This document shows, in pieces, positions 1 through 5,640 of a stretch of DNA of 9,045 bases. Every line of letters starts with the position of its first letter. Position 1 is the stretch's first letter. Origin of the DNA: Chloroflexota bacterium (GTDB lineage Bacteria; Chloroflexota; Limnocylindria; Limnocylindrales; CSP1-4); NCBI GenBank assembly GCA_021801545.1, contig JAJYXX010000236.1, forward strand, positions 1 through 9,045, given 5' to 3'. The notes beneath the pieces were generated by a model. That model was not told the origin of the DNA, did not search any database, and worked only from the letters and a program-made list of their open reading frames with translations. Both the position numbers and the translations under genes were made by a program.

Positions 1-440
1 TTCGGCTCGCCGCCACGGCCGAGTTCCGCGACGACCAGGCGCGGGTCGTGGCGAATGCGGCCGTCCTGGCCGAGACGATCGCCGCGCGCGGCGGGCGGGT
101 CGTCTCGGGCGGCACGGACAACCACCTCGTCCTCGTCGACGTGACGTCGCTCGGCGTGACCGGCCGTGTCGCGGAGCGGCTCCTCGACGAGATCGGGATT
201 ACGGTCAACAAGAACGCGATCCCGTTCGACTCGAACCCCCCGAACATCGCTTCGGGGATCCGGATCGGGACGCCGGCCACGACGACCCGGGGCTTCGGCG
301 AGGAGGAGATGCGCGAGATCGGGCGCCTGATCGTGGCCGCGATCGAGGCGCGCGACGAGCCCGCGGAGCAGGCCAAGCTGGCCGCCGAAGTGGCCGAGTT
401 GTGCAGCCGGTTCCCGGTCCCGGGGCTGCCGGCGGCGTGA
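1..440 (+). CDS. glyA: Serine hydroxymethyltransferase, C-terminal part (5' end outside window)
   Basis: Interconverts serine and tetrahydrofolate with glycine and 5,10-methylene-THF, a PLP-dependent cytosolic step of one-carbon metabolism. The reading frame is already open at the window edge (first full codon at 3), so the GTG at 48 is internal. About 145 residues remain of a family length near 415-430; the PLP lysine lies upstream of the window. Recognisable C-terminal-domain motifs are SGGTDNHLVLVD, ITVNKNAIPFD and SGIRIGTPATTTRGFGEEEM. The Arg of the GIRIGTP stretch is the conserved residue that binds the substrate carboxylate in this family. The stop is TGA 438-440, and a 34-nt gap separates it from the next gene, so co-transcription is likely. 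The family call is very secure; only the fragment can be judged. Confidence 0.96.
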   Translation, partial: RLAATAEFRDDQARVVANAAVLAETIAARGGRVVSGGTDNHLVLVDVTSLGVTGRVAERLLDEIGITVNKNAIPFDSNPPNIASGIRIGTPATTTRGFGEEEMREIGRLIVAAIEARDEPAEQAKLAAEVAELCSRFPVPGLPAA

Positions 441-474
441 GCCTGCTGTCGGCGGCGCCGCCCCGCGGGACGCG

Positions 475-1587
475 ATGAGGTTCATCCCGGACCTGGGGGG
501 CGCGCTGCCGGCCATCGTGGCGGCGACGATCGCTGCGGCGCTCATCGCGTTCCTGCTCACCCCGCTGGTTCGGCTCGTCGCCCGTCGACTCGACGTCGTC
601 GACCAGCCTGAGCAGCGCCGTGTGAACGTCCGGCCGATCCCGCGCGGTGGCGGCCTGGCCGTCGGGGCGGCCTTCCTGACGGTGGCGTCCGTCCTCGTCT
701 GGCTCGGCGACCGCTCGGGGATCGTCGGGGCGGACGAGGCGATCGAGACGCGCCAGCTCGTCGCGCTCCTCCTCGGCGGCGGCGCCGCCGCCGCCCTCGG
801 CGCCCTCGACGACTATGCGCAGCTGCGGGCGCGCTGGCAGTTCGCGGGCCAGGTGGCGCTCGCGCTCGGCGCGGCCTGGCTCGGGATCGGCGTCGGGTTC
901 GTGAACAACCCGTTCAGCCCCGGGGTGATCCGCTTCGACGGGCTGTTCGCGGTCGGTTTCACCGTCCTCTGGATCGTCGGGATGATGAACAGCGTCAACT
1001 TCATCGATGGTCTCGACGGGCTCTCGTCGGGGGTCGGCCTGATCGCGGCGGCGACGCTCGGTCTGATCAGCCTGACGACCGTCGTCGGCCAGCCGTTCGT
1101 CGCCGTGCTCTGTTTCACGCTGGCGGGGGCGCTCCTCGGGTTCCTGCGCTGGAACTTCCACCCGGCCTCGATCTTCGTCGGCACGAGCGGGGTGATGTTC
1201 ATCGGTTACACGCTCGCGCTCCTCTCGATCCTCGGGACGGCCAAGGTCGCGGTCGCGCTCCTCGTCCTGGGCGTGCCGATCATCGACACGTTCTGGATCA
1301 TCGTCCGGCGTCTCGCCTCGGGGCGGTCGCCGTTCACCCCCGACCGGGGCCACATCCACCACCGCCTGCTCGATCTGGGCCTCTCGCACCGCCAGACGGT
1401 GCTGCTCATCTACGCGATCTGCCTCGTGCTCGCCGGTCTGACATTCGTCCTGTCGGGGACCGGCCAGGTGTACGCGTTCATCGGGATCGTCGTCGTCTCG
1501 GGGGTCGCCCTGTTCGTCCTGACGCGGCGCTCGCTCGTCGCCGAGGAGCTCTCCGCCGAGTCGTACGAGGACGATCCGGCGCGCTGA
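475..1587 (+). CDS. MraY/WecA/TagO-family polyprenyl-phosphate sugar-1-phosphate transferase
   Basis: Integral membrane enzyme family that moves a UDP-sugar-1-phosphate (often GlcNAc-1-P) onto undecaprenyl phosphate to start a cell-wall glycopolymer. The protein has 370 residues with about ten hydrophobic segments. Family landmarks: DQPEQRRVNVRPIPRGGG (43-60), the metal/substrate Asp pair in ALDDY (D112, D113), NSVNFIDGLDGLSSG (172-186), FLRWNFHPASIF (223-234) and the cytoplasmic loop RGHIHHRLLDLGLSHRQ (291-307). Two oddities: the usual His in the first motif is Asn51, and the usual GDxGS motif after the FLRWNFHP stretch reads GTSGV, so the Asp that helps hold Mg2+ in MraY is Thr237. The ATG at 475 has only a weak ribosome site but gives the expected N-terminus. 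A glyA neighbour upstream and ATP synthase genes further down match the position of the actinobacterial rfe gene. Exact substrate unknown. Confidence 0.9.
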   Translation: MRFIPDLGGALPAIVAATIAAALIAFLLTPLVRLVARRLDVVDQPEQRRVNVRPIPRGGGLAVGAAFLTVASVLVWLGDRSGIVGADEAIETRQLVALLLGGGAAAALGALDDYAQLRARWQFAGQVALALGAAWLGIGVGFVNNPFSPGVIRFDGLFAVGFTVLWIVGMMNSVNFIDGLDGLSSGVGLIAAATLGLISLTTVVGQPFVAVLCFTLAGALLGFLRWNFHPASIFVGTSGVMFIGYTLALLSILGTAKVAVALLVLGVPIIDTFWIIVRRLASGRSPFTPDRGHIHHRLLDLGLSHRQTVLLIYAICLVLAGLTFVLSGTGQVYAFIGIVVVSGVALFVLTRRSLVAEELSAESYEDDPAR

Positions 1588-1602
1588 CGATCGATCCGGG
1601 CG

Positions 1603-1637
1603 GCCAGCCGGAGGGAACACCCGTCTCGCCGGCTGGC
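1603..1637 (+). terminator. Hairpin after the transferase gene, terminator-like without U tract
   Basis: A perfect 9-bp stem, GCCAGCCGG (1603-1611) with CCGGCTGGC (1629-1637), closes a 17-nt loop that can itself pair GGG with CCC. It begins 16 nt after the TGA of the transferase gene. No T-run follows, so intrinsic termination is uncertain, but GC-rich genomes often have hairpins of this kind. It is a plausible boundary between the housekeeping transcript and the sugar module. Confidence 0.4.
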
Positions 1638-1664
1638 GGAGGAGACCGCCGTGCCGACGGCCTC

Positions 1665-1674
1665 GGAGCGCTCC
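1665..1674. promoter_or_regulatory. Distal LacI-family operator candidate (GGAGCGCTCC)
   Basis: A 10-bp perfect palindrome, GGAGCGCTCC, that shares the GAGCGCTC core with the two better sites downstream and resembles the Streptomyces CebR box core. It lies 133 bp (centre to centre) before the middle site and 199 bp, close to 19 helical turns, before the proximal site, which would suit DNA looping. A 10-bp palindrome alone is weak evidence; the shared core is what supports it. Confidence 0.4.
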
Positions 1675-1796
1675 CTCTCACCCGACCCGGCGATCTCGCG
1701 GGACGTCTGATCGTCTGACGGTGAGTGCGTCTCAGTGCAGATCGAGCGTGTTCGCCAGACCGCCGAGCGCGACCCGGAGACGGCTGACCCACTCCC

Positions 1797-1808
1797 GAGA
1801 GCGCTCTC
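1797..1808. promoter_or_regulatory. LacI-family operator, upstream copy
   Basis: The 12-bp perfect palindrome GAGAGCGCTCTC has the central C-G step usual for LacI-family operators and is identical to the inner 12 bp of the site at 1862-1875. It lies just upstream of the candidate -35 region of the repressor gene, with its centre 66 bp from the proximal site. Two near-identical long palindromes this close to a LacI-type gene are unlikely by chance. Confidence 0.75.
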
Positions 1809-1820
1809 CAAGAGGGGGGC

Positions 1821-1848
1821 TTCAGACCCTTGACGGTGGTGATATCGT
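1821..1848 (+). promoter_or_regulatory. Candidate sigma70-like promoter of the LacI-type gene
   Basis: TTCAGA (1821-1826) and TATCGT (1843-1848), each matching 4 of 6 consensus bases, are separated by 16 nt. The predicted start near 1855 would put the 14-bp operator just downstream of +1 and the 12-bp operator just upstream of -35, a classic repression layout. An alternative -35, TTGACG at 1830-1835, has no good -10 partner. Weak boxes, so this rests mainly on position. Confidence 0.35.
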
Positions 1849-1861
1849 GCGGGCAAGGCTG

Positions 1862-1875
1862 TGAGAGCGCTCTCA
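1862..1875. promoter_or_regulatory. LacI-family operator, proximal copy (TGAGAGCGCTCTCA)
   Basis: A 14-bp perfect palindrome with central C-G, 53 nt before the GTG start of the LacI-type gene. It differs from the known 14-bp CebR box of Streptomyces (TGGGAGCGCTCCCA) by one symmetric base pair per half-site. It is the best operator candidate in the window and implies autoregulation of the repressor gene, and of downstream genes if they are transcribed from the same promoter. Confidence 0.8.
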
Positions 1876-1928
1876 TGAACGCTCGAGTGCGGGCCCATCG
1901 AGCACCATAGCGGACAGGCGAGAGGGCA

Positions 1929-2978
1929 GTGAGGCAAGGCAGCAGTGGCAGCGGCCGGAGCGTGACGCTCGAGGAGGTCGCCCGGGTCGCGGGTGTTTCC
2001 AGGGCCACCGCCTCGCGCGTCGTGAACGGTAGCCCGAAGGTCAACCCTCAGGCCAGGCGGGGGGTCGAGCGGGCGATCGCCCGCCTCGGCTACGTCCCGA
2101 ACCGCGCCGCGAGAAGCCTCGTGACGCGACGCAGCGACTCGATTGGCGTCGTGATTCGAGAGCCGACAGCCCGGCTGTTCGGCGACCCGTACTTCCCGCA
2201 GCTCCTGAGCGGCATCAGCGCGGCCCTCTCACCGCGGGGCCTTCAGCTAATTCTCCTCATGCCTCGTTCGCGCGAGGAGGACAGGCGACTCGAGCAGTAC
2301 CTGACCGCCGGTCACATCGACGGGGTCCTCCTCGCGTCCCTTCACGGCAACGATCCGCTGCCCGGACGCCTTGACGGCGACGGAATCCCCGTGGTGGTCG
2401 GCGGCCGGCCGCCGGAGGGCGTCCGGGTCAGCTTCGTGGACAACGACAACTACGGTGGCGCCGTCGCCGCCGTGAGCCATCTGATCGCATCGGGCCGGCA
2501 CACGGTCGCCACGATCTCGGGGCCCCTCGACATGGAGGCCGGTGTCGCCCGGCTCCGCGGTTATCGCGAGGCCCTGCGGTCTGCAGGTCGCTCGCTTGAC
2601 CCCAGCCTTGAGGCCGAGGGAGAGTTCACGCAGGAGAGTGGCGCCCAAGCGATGCGAGCGCTGCTCCAGCGACACCCCGAACTGGACGCCGTGTTCGTCG
2701 CGTCGGATCTCATGGCCGCCGGTGCGCTCCAGGTGCTGAATGCGGCCGAGCGCCGGGTCCCCGACGACGTGGCGATCGTCGGGTTTGACGACTCACCCAT
2801 TGCCCTCATGACCGTGCCGCCCCTGTCGACAGTCCGACAGTCGATCGAGGAGATGGGCCGTGAAATGGTCCGCCTGCTCCTCGAGAGCATCGACGAGCGG
2901 GACCGAGCACCTCGCCAGGTGATCCTGGTGACGGAACTCATCCTCCGGGGGTCGTGTGGAGGAGGGCCGATGAGCTAA
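1929..2978 (+). CDS. LacI-family transcriptional repressor of the sugar module
   Basis: A cytoplasmic DNA-binding sugar sensor of 349 residues, usual for the family. The N-terminal helix-turn-helix is VTLEEVARVAGVSRATASRVVNGS (about 12-35), followed by the linker and hinge helix NRAARSLVTRRS (58-69). The hinge Leu, probably L64, is the residue type that inserts into a central CpG step, and the candidate operators have one. Residues 72-340 form the periplasmic-binding-protein-like effector domain, with VPDDVAIVGFDDSPIA (277-291) and the PPLSTVRQ motif (297-304) typical of sugar-responsive members. The GTG at 1929 keeps the full HTH with a short Gly/Ser-rich leader; the in-frame GTG at 1962 has poor ribosome-site spacing. 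Autoregulation through the palindromes upstream is likely. The inducer is inferred to be a beta-glucoside or glucose from the neighbours. Confidence 0.93.
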   Translation: MRQGSSGSGRSVTLEEVARVAGVSRATASRVVNGSPKVNPQARRGVERAIARLGYVPNRAARSLVTRRSDSIGVVIREPTARLFGDPYFPQLLSGISAALSPRGLQLILLMPRSREEDRRLEQYLTAGHIDGVLLASLHGNDPLPGRLDGDGIPVVVGGRPPEGVRVSFVDNDNYGGAVAAVSHLIASGRHTVATISGPLDMEAGVARLRGYREALRSAGRSLDPSLEAEGEFTQESGAQAMRALLQRHPELDAVFVASDLMAAGALQVLNAAERRVPDDVAIVGFDDSPIALMTVPPLSTVRQSIEEMGREMVRLLLESIDERDRAPRQVILVTELILRGSCGGGPMS

Positions 2979-3352
2979 CGAAACGCACGGCACGGGAGGC
3001 GCAGGCGCAACCACGCGGCGACATCCGCGGCTGAGCATGTCTGCCCGACGCGAACGCGACCGGCCTCCGAGGGATCGCTATCGCCAGGCCGGCGTGGCGT
3101 TCGCCACCTCCGCGATCCAGCCATCACGGCTCGATCCCGGGCGACCCTCCCGAGATCTCGGTCCGAAGCGATCGGGTAGCGGCCCCATGAGGCGTGGCGG
3201 AGGAAGCACCCCGGCCGCCGCCGAGCGGAACGCCCATGAACCGCCCCGTTGCCGCGCCCCAGCAACGGGGCGGTGCCGGCCCGGCCGCGGACATCCCGCG
3301 CGCACGTCCTTGCAGACACCTTCGTCCAGCCCAGCTCCAGAAAGGAGTGACG
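2979..3352 (+). other. 374-nt non-coding spacer between repressor and transport genes
   Basis: No gene is supported here. The frame of the binding protein stays open upstream (in-frame ATG at 3236), but only the ATG at 3353 has a Shine-Dalgarno site and a signal peptide. The spacer holds a strong hairpin at 3240-3274. It also has a nested inverted-repeat cluster: arms GGATCGC (3072-3078) and GCGATCC (3112-3118) enclose GTGGCG (3094-3099) and CGCCAC (3102-3107). A 12-bp palindrome, CCGAGATCTCGG, lies at 3150-3161. Neither a convincing -10/-35 pair nor a copy of the GAGCGCTC operator core is visible. Confidence 0.7.
3240..3274 (+). terminator. 13-bp GC-rich hairpin: terminator or attenuator before the ABC genes
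   Basis: A perfect 13-bp stem pairs ACCGCCCCGTTGC (3240-3252) with GCAACGGGGCGGT (3262-3274) around a 9-nt loop. It lies 261 nt after the repressor stop and 78 nt before the binding-protein start. No T-run follows, so it may be a U-less terminator, a partial attenuator or an mRNA 5'-end stabiliser. The structure is certain, its role is not. Confidence 0.55.
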
Positions 3353-4669
3353 ATGAAACGCAGACTGACGGGACCGAGGGGTCTCGTGGGTTTTCTCGCG
3401 ACCGCGGCGCTCGCGTTCGCCGCATGCGGCGGTGCCGTCACGACGACGGCCCCCGCGGTCTCCGCTCCGGCCGCTTCAGCCCCCGCGGCCTCCGCTCCGG
3501 CTGGCGAGCCGAAGCTCGAGATCTTCTCGTGGTGGACCGCCGGCGGTGAGGCCGAGGGCCTCAACGCGATGTTCGACGTCTTCAAGGCGCAGCATTCCGG
3601 CGTCGACATCGTGAACGCAGCCGTCGCCGGTGGCGCCGGCAGCAACGCCAAGGCCGTCCTGGCGACCCGCCTGGCGGGCGGCGACCCGCCCGACGCGTTC
3701 CAGGTCCACGCCGGACTCGAGATCCTCACCTACTCGCCCGACCAGTACCTCCAGCCGCTCGACGACCTCTACGCCGCCCAGGGCTGGGACAAGGTCTTCC
3801 CGAAGGACCTCCTCAGCCTGCTGAAGTACAACGGCCACTACTGGTCGGTGCCGGTCAACATCCATCGCGGCAACGTGCTCTGGTACAACAAGCAGATCTT
3901 CGCCGACAACGGGCTGACGCCGCCCAAGACATTCGACGACTTCTTCAAGGTCGCCGACGCCCTCAAGGCGAAGGGGATCACCCCCTACGCCTTCGGCAAC
4001 AACGGCGGCTGGGAGGACGCCTTCACGTTCGAGAGCGTGCTCCTCGGCTCCCTCGGCGCGGACGGCTACAAGGGGCTCTGGACCGGCGCCACGCAGTGGA
4101 CCGACCCGCGAGTCGCCCAGGCGCTCGAGACGTACAAGAAGATGGCCACCTACGCCAACGCCGACCATGCGGCGCTCTCCTGGGACGGCGCGGCGCAGCT
4201 GATCGTCGACGGTAAGGCCGCGATGTTCATCCACGGCGACTGGGCCAACGGCTACTTCCTCTCGAAGGGTTTCGCCGGCTACGGCTGGGCCCCGGCTCCC
4301 GGAACGAGCGGGATCTTCCACGTCGTGTCGGACGCGTTCGCGCTGCCGAAGGGGGCCAAGGATCCTCAGAACGCCCAGGCCTGGCTCGAGCTGGCCGGCT
4401 CGAAGGCCGGCCAGGAGGCCTTCAACCCGAAGAAGGGCTCGATCTGCGCCCGGACGGACTGCGATCAGAGCCTGTTCGGCGACTACTCGAAGTCGGCAGC
4501 GGCCGACTTCGCCAGCAACGCGCTGGTTCCGGGCACGGACGCCGCGGCCAACCCGAAGTGGATCACCGCCTACAAGGACGTGGTCGCGCTCTTCGTCTCG
4601 AAGGGTGACGTCGCGGCCGCGCAGACTGCGCTCCAGCAGGCCTGCGTCGACGCCGGCGTTTGCAAGTAA
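3353..4669 (+). CDS. Sugar ABC transporter substrate-binding lipoprotein (CUT1 type, glucose-binding-protein-like)
   Basis: An extracytoplasmic receptor that binds a sugar and delivers it to the permeases encoded next. It has 438 residues. A signal peptide (MKRR, then a hydrophobic stretch 11-24) ends in a lipobox-like FAAC with Cys25 as the lipidation site, followed by an Ala/Ser/Pro linker (26-50). From memory it follows the Thermus thermophilus glucose/galactose-binding protein along its length: EIFSWW (56-61), AVAGGAGSNAKAVLATRLAGGDPPD (90-114), FQVHAGLE (116-123), WSVPVNIHRGNVLWY (164-178), HGDWANGY (294-301) and FNPKKGSI (357-364). The ligand may thus be glucose-like, although the linked GH1 enzyme points to beta-glucosides. 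AAAGGAG (3341-3347), 5 nt before the ATG, fixes the start. Two Cys pairs (365/370 and 431/437) could form disulfides outside the membrane. Confidence 0.93.
   Translation: MKRRLTGPRGLVGFLATAALAFAACGGAVTTTAPAVSAPAASAPAASAPAGEPKLEIFSWWTAGGEAEGLNAMFDVFKAQHSGVDIVNAAVAGGAGSNAKAVLATRLAGGDPPDAFQVHAGLEILTYSPDQYLQPLDDLYAAQGWDKVFPKDLLSLLKYNGHYWSVPVNIHRGNVLWYNKQIFADNGLTPPKTFDDFFKVADALKAKGITPYAFGNNGGWEDAFTFESVLLGSLGADGYKGLWTGATQWTDPRVAQALETYKKMATYANADHAALSWDGAAQLIVDGKAAMFIHGDWANGYFLSKGFAGYGWAPAPGTSGIFHVVSDAFALPKGAKDPQNAQAWLELAGSKAGQEAFNPKKGSICARTDCDQSLFGDYSKSAAADFASNALVPGTDAAANPKWITAYKDVVALFVSKGDVAAAQTALQQACVDAGVCK
3450..3501 (+). repeat. Two 22-nt direct repeats in the lipoprotein linker
   Basis: The 22-nt units 3450-3471 and 3480-3501 are identical except for one base and recur with a 30-bp (10-codon) period. 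They encode the linker pattern APAVS-APAAS-APAAS-APA just after the lipidated Cys25. The arrangement is an in-frame tandem duplication and may vary in length between strains, altering the tether between membrane and binding domain. Confidence 0.75.
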
Positions 4670-4686
4670 CCAGAACGAGTACCGTA

Positions 4687-4721
4687 CCGGCGCGCCCGCC
4701 TCAGCCAGGCGGGCGCGCCGG
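4687..4721 (+). terminator. 15-bp intercistronic hairpin between binding protein and permease genes
   Basis: A perfect 15-bp, almost all-GC stem (4687-4701 with 4707-4721) has a 5-nt CAGCC loop. It starts 17 nt after the binding-protein stop and ends 22 nt before the permease ATG, and no T-run follows. In binding-protein transport operons such hairpins commonly protect the upstream mRNA from 3' exonucleases or partly terminate transcription, so that the binding protein is made in excess over permeases. Partial termination or mRNA stabilisation is the inferred role. Confidence 0.65.
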
Positions 4722-4743
4722 CCGCACCACCTGGAGCCTCGGC

Positions 4744-5640
4744 ATGCGTCGACCGACTCGGGACCGCCTCGTCTCGCTCGCCCTGCTCGCACCCTCGGTC
4801 ATCGTCATCGCCGTCTTCGTCTACGGCTTTATCGCCTTCAGCGGTTACGCCTCGCTGACGCGGTGGGACAGCCTGATGCCGGACTTCACGTTCGTCGGCC
4901 TGCGTAACTACGAGCGCCTCTTCGCGATCCCCCGCTTCCAGATCGATCTGGGCAACATCGTCACGTTCACCGGCCTGTTCATCCCGATCTGTCTGATCGT
5001 CGGCTTCCTGCTCGCCGTCCTGCTCGATCAGCGGGTCCGAGGCGAGAACCTCTTCCGGAGCATTTTCCTGTTCCCGATGGCGATCTCAGCGGTCGTCACC
5101 GGCGTCGCGTGGCGCTGGATGCTTGACCCGGGTACGGCCGGTGGAGCCCACGGGGTCAATGCCCTGCTGGATGGCGCCGGGCTCGGCTTCCTCAAGAACG
5201 GCTGGTATACCGATCCCGCGATCGGCATCAAGGCCGTCGTCATCGCCGCTGGCTGGCAGATGTCGGGCTATGCGATGGCGATGTACCTTGCCGGGCTGCG
5301 GAGCGTGCCCCAGGAGCTGCGCGAGGCGGCCCGCATCGACGGGGCCGGCGAGCTCGGGGTCTACCGCCACGTCGTGCTGCCACTGCTCCGCCCGATCACC
5401 CTGAGCGCCGCGATCATCCTCGGCCAGATCGCGCTCAATCTCTTTGCCCTCGTCGTGTCGATGACCGGGCCTGGGCCTGGCTTCTCGACCGACGTGCCGG
5501 CCCTGTTCATGTTCGAGACAACGTTCCGCGCCAGCAACTTCGCCCAGGGCGCCGCGATCGCCATGCTGATGCTGGTCTTGGTGGCCCTCCTGGTGGTGCC
5601 CTACCTGATCCACACGTTCCGCCACGAGGTGCGGGCGTGA
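4744..5640 (+). CDS. Sugar ABC transporter permease, MalF/UgpA-type
   Basis: An inner-membrane half of the import channel, 298 residues with about six membrane segments, typical for a short MalF-type CUT1 permease. The coupling-loop EAA motif that docks onto the ATPase is ELREAARIDGAGELGVYRHVVLPLL (191-215). The ATG at 4744 is chosen because GGAG (4733-4736) lies 7 nt upstream and the N-terminus RRPTRDRLVSLALLAPSV is typical. The frame extends 28 codons further up, but that stretch runs through the 15-bp hairpin and reads as low-complexity Arg/Pro. The gene overlaps the next by 4 nt, so the two permeases are probably translationally coupled. Confidence 0.93.
   Translation: MRRPTRDRLVSLALLAPSVIVIAVFVYGFIAFSGYASLTRWDSLMPDFTFVGLRNYERLFAIPRFQIDLGNIVTFTGLFIPICLIVGFLLAVLLDQRVRGENLFRSIFLFPMAISAVVTGVAWRWMLDPGTAGGAHGVNALLDGAGLGFLKNGWYTDPAIGIKAVVIAAGWQMSGYAMAMYLAGLRSVPQELREAARIDGAGELGVYRHVVLPLLRPITLSAAIILGQIALNLFALVVSMTGPGPGFSTDVPALFMFETTFRASNFAQGAAIAMLMLVLVALLVVPYLIHTFRHEVRA

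Larger units (their letters stand above)
1588..1928 (+). other. 341-nt non-coding regulatory region upstream of the LacI-type gene
   Basis: No credible gene is seen here; the open frames crossing it on the minus strand are antisense shadows. It holds a hairpin just after the transferase stop, three palindromes with the core GAGCGCTC (centres 1669.5, 1802.5 and 1868.5), a weak sigma70-like promoter between the last two, and the start region of the repressor gene. A further loose inverted pair, TGAG (1722-1725) and CTCA (1731-1734), has a different spacing and may be chance. Confidence 0.75.

Noticed and set aside
451..462. 12-bp palindrome GGCGGCGCCGCC between glyA and the transferase gene
   Set aside because: Simple GC-rich sequence with no loop for a terminator and only 13 nt before the next start; compositional.
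205..1620. Long minus-strand open frame (471 codons) opposite the transferase and glyA genes
   Set aside because: Arg/Asp/Glu/Pro-rich low-complexity translation typical of antisense frames in high-GC DNA; the + strand genes here have clear family motifs.
1722..1734. TGAG/CTCA pair as a fourth operator
   Set aside because: Odd 13-nt length and non-matching centre; spacing differs from the three core-sharing palindromes.
3150..3161. 12-bp palindrome CCGAGATCTCGG as an operator for the transport genes
   Set aside because: It lacks the GAGCGCTC core and the central C-G of the other sites; palindromes of this length are expected a few times by chance in 9 kb of this composition.
3476..4792. Minus-strand open frame of 438 codons opposite the binding-protein gene
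   Set aside because: Repetitive Val/Gly/Arg/Glu composition, no recognisable motif, and it runs through the intercistronic hairpin; an antisense shadow.
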